Notes under the pieces: model-generated | Seen by the model: the letters and a program-made list of their open reading frames with translations, nothing else | Database searches by the model: none | What the model was told of the DNA's origin: nothing | NCBI RefSeq assembly: GCF_964106895.1 | Contig: NC_133616.1 | Coordinates: 15,015,013 to 15,079,012, forward strand | Origin: Numenius arquata | Taxonomy: Eukaryota; Chordata; Aves; Charadriiformes; Scolopacidae | Length of the DNA stretch: 64,000 nt | Reading direction: 5' to 3' | Translations under genes and position numbers: made by a program | Shown here: positions 38,867-50,149 of the stretch, in pieces | How positions within the stretch are numbered: position 1 is the stretch's first letter | How the letters are laid out: every line of letters starts with the position of its first letter

Positions 38867-39752
38867 TAGAATCATAGAATTTTCTAGGTTGGAAGGGACT
38901 TTTAAGATCATCAACCTAACTCTGATAAAAAACCGTCACTAAACCATGTGACTAAACACTATGTCAACCTGTCTTTTAAATACCTCCAGGGATGGTGCCT
39001 CAACCACTTCCCTGGGCAGCCCATTCCAATGCTTAATAACCCTTTCAGTGTAAAAATTTTTCCTAATATTCAATCTGAACCTCCCCTGGCGCAACTTGAG
39101 GCCATTTCCTCTTGCCCTATTGCCTGTGACTTGGGAGAAGAGACTGACCCCCGCCTCTCTACAACCTCATTTCAGGTAGTTGTAGACAACGATAAGGTCT
39201 CCTCTCAACCTCCGTTTCTCTAGGCTGAACAATGCCAGCTCCCTCCGCCTTTCCTCATAAGACTTGTTCTTGAGACCCCTCACCAGCTTCGTTGCCCTTC
39301 TCTGGACCCGCTCCAGCACCTCAATGCCTTTTTTGTGGTAAGGGGCCCAAAACTGGACACAGTACTCGAGGTGGGGCCTTGCCAGTGCCGAGTACAGGGG
39401 GACGATCACCTCTCAAGTCCTACTCACCACGCTGTTCCTGATACAAGCCAGGATGCTGTTGGCCTTCTTGGCCACCTGGGCACACTGCTGGCTCATGTTC
39501 AGCCAACAGTCAACCAACACTCCCAGGTCCTTTTCTGCCAGGCAGCTCTCCAGCCGCTCTGCCGCAAGCCTGTAGCGCTGCATGGGGTTGTTGTGACCCA
39601 AATGCAGGACCCGGCACTTGGCCTTGTTGAACCTCATCCCGTTGGCCTCATCCCATCAGTCCAGCCTGTCCAGATCCCTCTGCAAACTCTTTCTACCCTC
39701 CAGCAGGTCCACATTCCCACCTGACTTGGTGTCATCTGCAAACTTACTGAGA
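38867..39752 (-). mobile_element. CR1 LINE fragment, minus strand
   Basis: The plus strand starts ATAGAATCATAGAATTTTC and GGTTGGAAGGGACTT, the reversed CR1 3' end. It ends ACTTGGTGTCATCTGCAAACTT, the reversed FADDTK region, so truncation falls just at the RT catalytic motif. The minus-strand frames at 39413-39637 (CRVLHLGHNNPMQRYRL, EKDLGVLVDCWLNMS) and 39167-39409 (PLYSALARPHLEYCVQFW, KRRLRGDLIVVYNYLK) are contiguous CR1 ORF2. They are separated by a stop near 39410. Confidence 0.93.
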
Positions 39753-39776
39753 GTGCAATTATATTCATTCAATATT

Positions 39777-39793
39777 CATATATATATATATAT
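39777..39793. repeat. (AT)n microsatellite
   Basis: A run of alternating A and T about 17 bases long, flanked by two ATTCAATA strings and sitting at the truncated end of the CR1 copy. Confidence 0.7.
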
Positions 39794-39799
39794 TCAATA

Positions 39800-42400
39800 A
39801 TGATTTTCCAAAGAGGATAGAGAAAGAAGGAGTTCAGTACAGCTTCCACAGGCTACATGATCTATTTATGAAAGAGACCTACTGACAGGACAGGGAGGAT
39901 TCTGTTTGTCCGATGGAGAATAGTAACTGTACTGGAAAGGTGATTGGTCAGTATGTCTGGACACACTGAGGATTAAATCTCAGATTATGGGAAGTTTTTC
40001 TGGCCCTGTCCTCTTTTTATTTTTTTAACCAGGAATGTTTGCATGTGCAGCTTCTGAGGAGCTGCTCTGTCTGCTAAGGATTTCCTGATATCTGATAGCT
40101 CTTGATTAAGATTCCTGCTGTTCTCACAGTGAGGCAATAACATCAGATCTTCCACCAAGGGCAACTTTATTCCAGGTGCACAGTGCAGCAAAGTACATAA
40201 ATATTAGGTTTCAGGTTTTCTGAAATGTCCCAGGAAGACTGCAGGGATGCTAGGTGCATGTGTGCTCCGTCCATTGAGAAAATCCTGTGTTTGCACTTGG
40301 GATTGTTAATTAGTGGAAGCCTATTAATTAGCAGAAGCCTATTTCCACTTCTGTGGCATGTGAAGGGAACTGTTCATGGTGGCAGGAACCCATGAAAGGC
40401 CTTTTTTGTCTGCCTTTGTAGCACAGGGTGTGATTCACTTTCTTTGGTCATCAGTACACTTTCACTTTCTGAATGCTCTCCTGCCATAGGGGCCTGGGAA
40501 ACAGTTCTCTATCCTGTTTTCTTTTGTAAGGTTTGGTCTTTGGTACTGAGTGTCTTCAGAGTCACTTGTGGGGGACAGGAGGCAGGGAAAGTAGGTTTCA
40601 GGGGTCTCTTCCAGACCTGGGGTGCAGGTATGCAAGGGACTTATTGATCTGATGATGGCTTTGACCATTCCTGTGTTTCCAAACCACTCATCCCTCATAT
40701 ACCTTTGTTCTTCATTTTTTAAAAGAAATCTGTTTTCTTGTATCTTGCTTCCATGTAGGTCTTCTGGTGTCTAGTTGAATAGCTAAGTTAACATTAATAC
40801 CTTTTCCTCAACAAGGACAATTCTTTTTTTTTTTTTTTTAAATCAATTTAGCTGCCTTTTTCCATGAAACTTCTTTGAGAACTATCCTTCCTCCCCACCC
40901 CAAGCAAATATTCCAGTAATTGTCTGCTAGGTTCAAAAGTCACTGAGAATGACTGACAGGTAGGTATAATGACAGTACAATTGCTTCAGCCTTGTTTCCT
41001 TCGAAAGTTTTGCTAAAATATGGATATTAACATAGCAACTCTTCTATCCCTTTGTAATGTACCTCCGATTTCGTATAAAGTTATATACATTATTCTGATA
41101 CTCAGGCTGGACTTGAGTTCTTGAAAATCAGAAAATACCATAAAGAATTATGAAAAAAAAACATTGACAAGGGGACACCATTATGCCATTGACTAAGAAA
41201 GTTAGATAATTCATGTTCTAATGATGGCCACAGACAAATAAAAGATGGACCACATTCACTGCATCAGCTCATTTCTTTTAAGATGTTTATTGCTGTATTA
41301 CTTTGTTTTGATTTGTGATCTTTAAGCTGCAGGTGCTTTTAAATCATGGCATTCCATTGCTCTTGGGTAGCTAGCTGGCCAGCAGAAACTGTGATTTGTA
41401 GAATTGGTTTGGAATTCATTAAAGCCTTCTGAAAAAAGAGAAAAAGTAGTAAAGAAATGATAGAAGATAGTAGCTACAATGTATATATTGGTCAAAATTT
41501 AAATGAAATAGTACTGTCATGGCTCACCGAGAACATGATTTCACTGTGTCTCAAATATGACTGTAACGTAAAGTAAATCTAATGAAGAATGAATCAAAAC
41601 ATCTACTGTGTTTTTCAGAAGACTTAAGCATCTTACTTCTGCTGGAAGAGTGAGTACTCAATATGTCTGATATATCAGGAGCCAAAGTTAAGTTAGTTTT
41701 CTAAAAAGAGCTTTTACTATCTCATACCAGAGGAAACATATCGGAATATGTATGTATCATGAATAATCATCATGGTACTTGCTGTCATGGCTGAATAGAA
41801 ACATGTCAATGATACAGTGCAGGAATAAAATTAAGCTGCTTATGAGAATTTTTTAAAATGAGACCAACTTCACTGCATCAAGAAAAGGCTAACTTGATTC
41901 CTTGCTTTTAACAAGAAGCAATAGCACCAACCTAGGAAATATCCAGGACTAGGGAAACACTTCCACAGAATACTTTCCCATCCTGCCAAAAGTAATGCTT
42001 CAGAGACTTCCTGAGCAAGCATGAATATCTCTACATGTTTGAGAAACTTCCATTAGCTTGTGTTGAGGTTTTTAAAATGCATTTAAATGCATTTAAAATG
42101 CATTTACTTTTGGTATGCTCACTGTGTGAAGGACCAGTCTTTAGTTTGTTTTGAATCTGCCACTTGGTAGTTTTATTTACTTTTGCAGCTCTGTATCATA
42201 CTCTTCTCTCAATTTCTGTCTTCCATCTATGGACTAGTTTATGGATTAATTAGCCTTGATAGCCTGGAGATGTGGTCCTGTATGGCCCATGAGTGTTATA
42301 TCTTGCTGGCCATGTTTTTTTCAGGTAGAAGTAGAACAGTAGATATAACTGAACTCTACTGAAGCTAGGAGAGGGCAATCATAGAAGAAATCTTCAAAGA
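39800..42400. other. Spacer, no gene seen
   Basis: Nothing coding was recognised. It contains an 18-base tandem duplication at 40306-40341, a T run near 40826-40840, and three overlapping TGCATTTAAA-type units at about 42077-42106. Confidence 0.6.
40306..40341. repeat. Two-copy 18-base tandem repeat
   Basis: TTAATTAGTGGAAGCCTA (40306-40323) is followed directly by TTAATTAGCAGAAGCCTA (40324-40341), with two mismatches. Confidence 0.8.
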
Positions 42401-42404
42401 AGAC

Positions 42405-42722
42405 TCTTTAGCCTTCCAGTACCTGAAGAGGGCCTACAAGAAATCTGGAGAGGGATGTTTTACAAGGGCATACAGTGATAGAGGGTAATGGCTTTCAAGT
42501 GAAAGAGGGTAGATTTACATTTACGTATAAGGAAGAATTAGGCACTGGGACAGGTTGCCCAGAGAAGTCGTGGATCCCCCATCCCTTGAAGTGTTCAAGG
42601 CCAGGTTGGATGGGGCTTTGAGCAACCTGGTCTAGTGGGAGGTGTCCCTACCCATGGCAGGGGCATTGGAACTAAGTGGTTTTTAAGGTTCCTTCCAACC
42701 CAAAGCATTCTGTAATCCTGAT
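42405..42722 (+). mobile_element. CR1 LINE 3' fragment, plus strand
   Basis: Landmarks in order: TTCCAGTACCTGAAGAGGGC, GGTAATGGCTTTCAAGTG, GGCACTGGGACAGGTTGCCC, GTGTTCAAGGCCAGGTTGG, GGAGGTGTCCCTACCCATGG and GGTTCCTTCCAACCCAAAG, ending CATTCTGTAATCCTG. It is the same subfamily style as the copy at 11.8 kb (identical TCTAGTGGGAGGTGTCCCT and CCCATGGCAGG strings). It is truncated and has deletions. Confidence 0.9.
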
Positions 42723-43472
42723 AAATATTTTTGGTGCAGGCAGAGGTCATGTTGCAAGACTTACCATCAGGGTGTTTCAGTGGGGAAACACTAAAAATCT
42801 TTTATCTTGCCAGCTCTTTTCCTTTTGTGGCCTCCCAGAAAAGAGGGAACTTATGGTATCATGTTAAACATAAAACCCAAACACTTCTTCTTGGGCCTGA
42901 AAACTATCACAGCCAAGTGGCATGCTAGCTGCTTGTTCTCAGCAGGTGAAGCAAGTTGAGACCACCTTGCCATTTTGTGGACCAAAGCGTTGATCCTCTA
43001 AATCGTATTTTTTTTTTTTGTTTTCTTAGCAGAAAGATTTATATTGAAAAAGACCAAGATAAATGGTCTAATTTCTAAGCTAAATGTTTCAACACTGCTG
43101 TAACAGTAGCTTTGTTGGATTTAAGCGTTCTGCTTACCAAATAATAAAATCCAAACTCCTAAACTGTGTCTGTATTTTGTTTCTGGAAAGTATGTCTCTC
43201 TCCCTCTCCCTAAGACACATACTTTTTGATGGAAAGTCTGACTGGAAATGAAATTTGGGTTTTAAGAGCTGGGTTTTTAGTTCATTCTTTTCCAGAAGTC
43301 CATTTTACTCTTGAAGTTCTGTGATATAGCATTACTTGTCAAGACATTCTAACACAAACCTCAACAGTCACAAAAATCTGTATCAAGTAATGGATTTAAA
43401 TGAAACATGTAAGTGACTTACCCATCACTTCTTCAATTGTGTCACTGAAATGCCCCAGATATTGGCTGACCA

Positions 43473-43478
43473 TTTATT
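43473..43478 (-). terminator. C9: C9 poly(A) signal AATAAA
   Basis: The minus strand reads AAAATAAATGG, with the hexamer about 65 bases after the C9 stop codon (43545-43543). It implies a very short 3' UTR ending near 43455. No competing hexamer was noticed between the stop and this site. Confidence 0.65.
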
Positions 43479-43542
43479 TTAAACAGCGATAACACATTAG
43501 TACTTAGAGAGGTTGCTTACCTGTTTTTGAGCAGCATAACTA

Positions 43543-43700
43543 TTATGGTTCTCCACAGGGCCGTTTTTCAATGCTTTCTCCCTGGCATGGTCTGCCACCA
43601 GGTTCTGGTGTAGGATTATTACACTGGCGAGTTCTAGTGCTTTCTCCATTGATGCAGGCGGACCAGGCACTCCAACAGCTCCAGCCTCCATCAGTGACAA
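43543..43700 (-). CDS. C9: C9 exon 11: C-terminal TSP1 domain and stop
   Basis: The frame entered at phase 1 (G|TT) reads VVTDGGWSCWSAWSACINGE, then RTRQCNN, GGRPCQGES and KRPCGEP, then TAA at 43545-43543. The W..W..C tract, the six cysteines and the CNNP-type turn are those of a thrombospondin type 1 repeat. It resembles the C-terminal TSP1 of C6, C7, C8 and fish C9. The acceptor is TAATAACAG. Mammalian C9 lacks this domain and ends soon after the EGF-like module. The larger open frame over this DNA (43497-43700) is a different frame and is a shadow. A strong donor-like CAG|GTAAGC follows the stop by about 20 bases. Confidence 0.88.
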
Positions 43701-44537
43701 CTGTTATTAAGACACCATAGTAAGATTAGTCCAACACCTCTCTGCCTTCTGTGCGGTGACAGAAAGATCAATTAGAGCTTTTTACTTGGTACTTTTAAAG
43801 GTGGACAAAAGACCATGATTCAATTCTTACATTCTCAGTTACGGTGGCTCTGCAGATCATTTCAGCCTACAGCATACAATTATCACACAGACTTGGCTTT
43901 TGAAAATGCTCTTGTCAGTGGCACTACTTACGAGCCCAGAGGTTTCAATATTTTTTTCACCCTAGGAAGCTGCTTTAATATCAAGTTCTAAGCCTCATTT
44001 TGGGCACCTGTGCTTTAAAAACTTGGCCACAGAGAATGAATTTACTGCACAATAAATTTTTTACATTTTCAGTTGCAGAACTGAAAATCATCTCCCTCTT
44101 CCTCTTTGTGGACCAATGTAATATTAAGCTAGCACAGTAATTATTAAATGTGATCATGTGTTAGCAAATACAGTTCTTTTGCAAGAAACTGAAGACAAAA
44201 TAGCTTATGAAGTGGTGAGATTGCTTTTGCCTGAGATCAATTTACCATTAGTGCACCATGCTTCAATAATGCTCCTATTTACTTAAATGAACTTGGGGCA
44301 TCATTCCAAGACAAAATAATGTATGTAGGACAATGAACTCTAATTTAGAGTGCCCTCTTTATGGAAAGAACTCAGTAACTTACACTAACTTCTACACCAT
44401 ATATCCATAAGTTTGGACAGCAGTAGGTATAAGGGAGAACTACGACATCCTTCTGTCCTTATGAAGGCTCATTTTGTCAGGATATTGTTCACAATAACAA
44501 ATATGCTCATTTTAGTCTGTCTTGAGTATTTACTAAC

Positions 44538-44766
44538 CTTTAATTGGTGTAGATTTGGGAATCTGACAAGCAATTCCCTTAAAGTAGCTTGAGCACATGC
44601 ATGTACAGGCTCCGTCTACCAGCACAAGGGTCCCTCCATTTTTGCAGGGTTCACATTTGCACACACTGTATTCAGTAATGTAGTCTTCAATTGCTCTTTC
44701 CAAATTTTGTTTCTTTAAATATGCATTTCTCATCTTAACTGGAACAAGTGTATGTATTGGAGAAGG
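44538..44766 (-). CDS. C9: C9 exon 10: end of MACPF region and EGF-like domain
   Basis: From the acceptor TTCTTCTACAG the frame reads PSPIHTLVPVKM, then LKKQNLERAIEDYITEYS, a very close match to mammalian C9. An EGF-like module follows: CKCEPCKNGGTLVLVDGACT, CMCSSYFKGIAC. The module closes the perforin-like fold and is common to C6-C9. The length of 229 bases leaves phase 1. The donor is the weaker GTTAGT at 44537-44532. If it is not used, the next codons are GGT TAG and the protein ends right after KSTPIKG. Confidence 0.93.
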
Positions 44767-44972
44767 CTGTAGAAGAAAAAAGTCCATGCATAACAGAATT
44801 TTCTGAAGTTCTGAATCCCTTTGATAAACCCATCACTAGAGTAAGCGTCTGAAGAAACTGTCCAGATGAAGAAAATACCTGAAAGTTTATGGTAAACATG
44901 GAGTCTCACCTCTATCTTAGAACAAAAGCTGTCAGACTCTAAGAGCTATAGATTTGAAGAATTTGTACTTAC

Positions 44973-45151
44973 CCGTTGCTGTATCACTACTGGAGCATCA
45001 ACCAAAGACTTAGCCCAATCTATATAATCCTCTACATCAACTGTTTTGGTTCCTCGCAGTAACATTTCTTTTATTTTAACAGAAAAGTCAACTGTGCCTC
45101 CATCAACAAAGGAAATGACATCATCAATGACAGCATCATCCTGAAGTTCTG
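44973..45151 (-). CDS. C9: C9 exon 9: MACPF C-terminal part
   Basis: The exon reads ELQDDAVIDDVISFVDGG, then KIKEMLLRGTKTVDVEDYID, then WAKSLVDAPVVIQQR. It aligns without difficulty with the second half of the mammalian MACPF domain (second transmembrane-hairpin region, then DAPV). Acceptor TTTCTTTCTGCAG, donor GTAAGT, 179 bases, entry after one base of a split Ser codon and exit in phase 0. Confidence 0.93.
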
Positions 45152-45989
45152 CTGCAGAAAGAAAAAAGAGAGGCTGAAGAACATTTAGTGCCCATGCATC
45201 TTGAAGAACAGTTGTCCTTTCAGTGCAACCAGTCCATCTCTATAAAAGGACCATAGAGAAGAACACTTCACTCACTTGTTGTGGTGGAATTCAACCTTTC
45301 TTTGCTCATACCTCTTATGTGGGAGGTAATCTTCTATTTTGCAATTAAATCAGAAAACCCTATATCTGAAAGGAGAGGAAGTAATAGAGCAAAATGAAAG
45401 ATCATAGCCATTTGATAACAAGCCAAAGATCATATGAGTCATGCTACTGTATCACCTGAGCTGAGCCAGAAGAGGGCAGGAATTAGGTTGAATAGTAGGA
45501 GGTTTTGCTTCATAACTACAGCACAAAAACAGAGCACTGAAAATAGCCTCTTCTGTGCTGAGTAGTAAATCTCCTTGCCTTTAGGTCATGTGACAAAAGA
45601 TTCATCTCCAGACCCACGAAGGAGCAGAGAGGACCAATGACACGCAGGGGAACACAAGTAGCCTAATCAGATAAAGGTAGCCCCTGCCTTCACTCCTCCT
45701 AGGCCTGTCCCAGCCATAGAGGATGGGGCTGAGGATGAGTGAACACCAAGATGATTCAATGGAAAGGCTCTCTGGATGCAAAGAAGGGCATTTTGAGATT
45801 GCATAAACTTAAATACTTAGAGTATATTTAGGGGAGTGCCATTGAAGAGATAAGGGAGTATCAAGGTAGCTTTGGAAGGAGCAAGCATGGGAAAATAGAG
45901 GGTTAAAGGCAAAAAAGAGACTGATTACATATAGAAAGGTGACTGATCGGTGAGCTTGTCTGCTGTGTACTGTCATTGACCTTTGTGGT

Positions 45990-46700
45990 CTGCCCTGGCT
46001 TGCCAGTAAATTCCATTTCTAAATTTTTTCTTGTGTGAGGGTACTCTGTTTTCTGTGTATGTATGTGTACAGAGATCTGTGTGCCAGCAGCTGGAGTTGG
46101 ACGACGGCTGGCAGACACCAATTGTGGTGCCAATAACTGGATTGAGTTGGGACACATATGTCAGTGTGTGATCAGTAGCAAAGATCAAGCCAGACTAGCA
46201 GGTGAATAGGGTAAGTGGCTTGGAAGCCAAGTATCAAAGTGGCTGTTAGTCGTGCCTAGATGTGTACACATCTCTAGAGTGAGACAACTGGAGGAGCTGG
46301 CTACTGGGGTGACCAGTGGTTCTAGGCCAAAGAGTGGAGAGACCCCAAGGTCCTAGGGTTGACTGAGACCCCTTTAAATGTGAGTGTGTGTCTGTGTAAG
46401 GCATCTAGAGATAAGACGATCCAAGGGCAAATTACTTGGTAGACTGAGCACCTAAAGCCAGTTACTGGAAGCATCCATAGCATGTGTGTGTTGGTGTGCA
46501 TCAGGTGGTCTCTACCAGCAATGGGAGTGGAGCTGTGGGCCTTGGGTGTTATATATCTGGGTGCCAGTAACAGGGGAGACTAAGGATCCAGTTCCTTATT
46601 TAATCGAATGTCTAAGGTCAGCTGCTGGAGGGGTCTGTGTTGGCTATATATGTACATTAAAGAAGGGCTGAAATACCTGAGAATTGTGCTGCCTAAGGAG
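45990..46700. repeat. Decayed GT-rich repeat with loose 160-200 base periodicity
   Basis: Lies inside C9 intron 8. Two themes recur several times: a GTGTGTNTGTGTG-like run (about 46055, 46255, 46382, 46481) and an AGCWGCTGGAG / CCAGTTACTGG-like block (about 46085, 46295, 46457, 46618). Similar GT runs continue past the CR1 tail at about 46861 and 46946. It looks like old tandem units, or a satellite-like internal part of a retroelement. No known family was recognised. Confidence 0.4.
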
Positions 46701-46707
46701 AACATCT

Positions 46708-46797
46708 GTTCTAGATGACCCTGCTTGAGCAGGGGAGTTGGACAAGATGGTCCCTGGAGGACCCTTCCAACCTTAACCATTCTGTGATTCTATGGTA
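46708..46797 (+). mobile_element. CR1 LINE 3' tail, plus strand
   Basis: TTCTAGATGACCCTGCTTGAG, CAGGGGAGTTGGACAAGATGG, CCCTTCCAACCTTAACC, then ATTCTGTGATTCTATGG: the last 90 bases of CR1, antisense within C9 intron 8. The preceding GT-rich repeat joins it without a visible gap. Confidence 0.88.
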
Positions 46798-47148
46798 TTT
46801 CCCACTAACAGGCTTTCACCCTGATCGGATGGAGAGAACAGGATGAAGCCATTGGTGCTGTTTGTGTTTGTCTGTGTGCCATGCTTTTGTCTATATTGAC
46901 TTGTGTGGCCAGCAATGTGTGCATGTACGTAGGTGTTACCTAAGTGTGTTTGTGTGTGTGCCTACGGGGAACACATACTCAGCCTGGCTTGACCTGAGAG
47001 CATGGAAGTACAGCAGCCTCACCTCTACTGGTCTACTGGAGCTCTCCTTTCCCTAACAGCAATAACTATATTGATTATAAAAGGGTAAGGAGCTGGTATA
47101 ATCTTTCCTTAAGCAAAAGATATAATGTAAAATTAGGGATATACTTAC

Positions 47149-47277
47149 ATCTGTCCTTTGCATTAATCTTTCCACAGCTACCACCATCAATATTAACATT
47201 GGCATGTATGTCTTTATATGCAATATCAGCACCTAACTGATAGCCAAGGCATTTTTTCACATCTTCTACAGTGATAC
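47149..47277 (-). CDS. C9: C9 exon 8: central MACPF segment
   Basis: Reads GITVEDVKKCLGYQLGADIA, then YKDIHANVNIDGGSCGKINA, ending at a split codon. KKCLGY and the later Cys correspond to the conserved disulfide-bonded pair of the mammalian MACPF domain. Acceptor TTCCACTTCCAG, donor GTAAGT, 129 bases, entering in phase 1 and leaving in phase 1. The frame extends past the donor by chance (YIPNFTLYLL), which is intron. Confidence 0.92.
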
Positions 47278-48660
47278 CTGGAAGTGGAAGTAATTAGGTG
47301 ATTAGAGGGATTGAATGACCATAAGTAATGTGATATTATTCTTGGAGAATAAATTTCAGGGCTATTGCAAGTGTTTATGGCTTTCTTGTTCCCATTTATC
47401 TTCTGCTTTTTCCTTTTCCATGAAATGAATGTGAGGATGGTTGTATTTGAAGTGCCTGCACTGAGGCAGGTGAGATCTACGGTGATTCAGAAAATAAAAG
47501 AACCCTCCAAAAACTGATTTCTGTTTTTCTTGATCTAGCTGAAAGCAGATGTCCCTCTAGGGATCACTCTTTCCATATAATCTACTGGAATTTTGTCTTT
47601 CTCAGCTGCTTATCATTTGTTCCTTTTATGTGCTAACTTATTCAGCCCTCCCAGTCTCTCTTGCCCGTCTTCAAACATGTTTCTCCACTCCTTTTCCCCA
47701 TAAAGTTATTTAAGTCCACTAATGTCTTATAAGTACTCCATTTCCATAAGTTCTAATCCTCCTCTGTCTGCTACTGCCTCCAACACCTCTTTTCTATTTA
47801 TTAAACTCAAAGATATTGTCTGGAACTTCACTTTTGTATTCAGAAAGAATTTCGGTTAAGATTGGTACTTAAAAAAAAAAATCCATCAGCACAATCTCCA
47901 GGTGCTGAACAGAGTAATAGTGGGATACATAAGTGACATCTTTGACCCATGTCCCTTTGCATAGTCTGAACATCTGATAGTAACATTATTGGTGTTGCAT
48001 GCAGCAGGTACTTACTTTCTGATCTCCAAAATCAGCTTGAGTATTGCCTTTTCTAACTTTATTCCAGAGTGATCATTTTAATCTATCACTAAACCACATA
48101 TATCTGAACTGTACATTAAGAAAGATGAAATTGCTACTTTCTTTTCTTAACCAGGGCAAGTGAAATTCCAGTGTGAATGCTAAAGTCTATAAGAACAGCT
48201 TTAACACACTCAAGTGCACTATGTGATTTCTAGGATAAATTTATTCCCTATTTTTTGCCACCACCATACTCTTAGAGTGATTTTACCACAAAAAGGTACC
48301 AACTAACAAATCAGATTTAAGGTTTAGGCAGATTTTCTAGGCATTGAGGACCTCTTGTGAATCATTTCACCCCAATTTGTATTGCTAATATTTTGAAGAG
48401 GTTTGCTAAAGATTTTTTTTTCCTCAGTTACAGACTTAAAGTAGAGTCTTCAAATAATTTTGGAAGTTACACAGACTGAATCTCATCTCTGTTGAACTTG
48501 TGTAATTCTGTATGTCACTGGTGTGCCACAAGCAGCACACACCGAACTGTGCTGTTCTCAGTAGTTTCCACATACACAAATCTATTCTCATATATTTCTT
48601 TCCATGACTGGACACTTGGTGATAATCTGCATACCATAGTAGGATGGACAAAATGCATAC

Positions 48661-48901
48661 CTAGTTGAGACATAGCGTAATTATCCAGCACATATACAAG
48701 TTCATATTTTCCTCCTACAGTTCCAGATACCGCATAGTGAGTTCCATAATCTTCTAGGAATTTGAAATATTCCCCCTTATCATACTCAGCAGGCAGAAAA
48801 TTTAGATCATCAAGGAAACTATCCGTGAGGCGGACATCACGACTCCTCATTTGGAATCTTCCCAGCTGAATCTTTCCTTTTACATGCAGAAAAGTTTGGT
48901 T
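48661..48901 (-). CDS. C9: C9 exon 7: MACPF signature exon
   Basis: Holds the MACPF signature: EYFKFLEDYGTHYAVSG, fitting Y-x6-[FY]-G-T-H-[FY], followed by GGKYELVYVLD. Upstream the exon reads TFLHVKGKIQLGRFQMRSRD, collinear with mammalian C9. Acceptor CCTGCGTTCAG, donor GTATGC, 241 bases, phase 0 to phase 1. This segment forms the central bent sheet that opens as C9 inserts into membrane. Confidence 0.95.
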
Positions 48902-50148
48902 CTGAACGCAGGGAGAAGAAAGCAGATGAGAATGGCATTCTAGTATGCAGCACAGCAGGAAATTCTGTTTTATTTTCCTTATAAAGAATCTGCAGTACTT
49001 TTAGATGTGGTGTTCAATCTAGCATTTGGAACAGGGACAAACTGGTTTAATTCAAAGTTCTCCTATTTAAACTGAGGAAGCTGCGAGAGATTTAGATCAG
49101 TTCAGGTCTTGTAGTTTTGCAGAACTCTCCCCTTACTAATTTCAGCAAGCCCTTTCAGCAAAATCTAATTAAGAAGGTCTTCTCTTTAAGTACAATATCT
49201 ACTGAAAGTGTCTTTCTGACTTTCATAGCATTGGAAAGTAATTCCATGTGGCTCGCTAGATAACAGGAGCTGCCCACTGAGGTCAGCTGGAGTTTTGTCT
49301 TTGTTTATAGTCAGAGCAGAATTGAGTTCTCTTTTTTGGATCACTTCTCTGTTATTCTCACACTGTCAGGAGGAAGGGCAAAGCTTGAGTTAAAAACAAA
49401 TAAAATGAAAATAACATCATAAAATGAAAATTAATCAGGAAAAAGTCCCTTTGAGGCATTTGACCCCTACATATATTCTAACTCTAGGTTTATTGACTGT
49501 TATTTTCATAAATTACACTGCAGATGTTTTTATATCATAATCTAAACTAGGATGTAGCTGCTGCCTGTAACACATAACGTTTGTGAAATAGTTGCACTTA
49601 AGTTTCTAAGCAGACACATGCCTTCCAAATCCCATTATTATCTGCAGTACTTATGTGACTCCCTTAGCAGTAGTGCCTAACAGGAGGTGCCTGAAAGGGA
49701 TTTAGCAAATGACCATCACATTAGCTGTCACTGTTTAAAGGATCTTAAACTGCTGACTCAGATGCTGCTTAGGACTGGCAAAATCTTCAGGCATCTAAGT
49801 CTGTGGGAGGAAATTTTTGTAAGTGCAAATATTCCTGCTATCCAGCATGTACAAAATCCCTCCTGGTGTCCCCAGGCTGACCCTGGCTTTAACTTGCGGG
49901 TGAGCCCTGGAGGGTTCTTGACCAGAGACTGCCACTCCACTAACCTGCAGCAATGTGAGTTTACAGTGATAGACCTCTGCTGGTGACAAAACACAACCCA
50001 TTTTCTGAACTGATCTCCAAGCAAGAATTTGAGGCCAAAACTCTTATCACAAGCCACTAGACTATAAGCAGCCTGTAATATATCCTGAACTACAGAACTC
50101 CATCTTTTGTGTCTTTGGAGATAAATGCTTTGAGATTTAAATGGTCTA
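48902..50148 (-). other. C9 intron 6, right-hand CR1-free part
   Basis: Intronic AT-rich DNA between exon 7 and the CR1 insertion. Open frames on both strands near 49687-50057 have no homology or splice context. No exon is seen here. Confidence 0.7.
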
Positions 50149-50149
50149 T

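Noticed and set aside
43497..43700. 67-residue minus-strand frame over the last C9 exon
   Set aside because: It is a shadow: the frame fixed by exon 10 phase encodes the TSP1 domain and stops at 43543.
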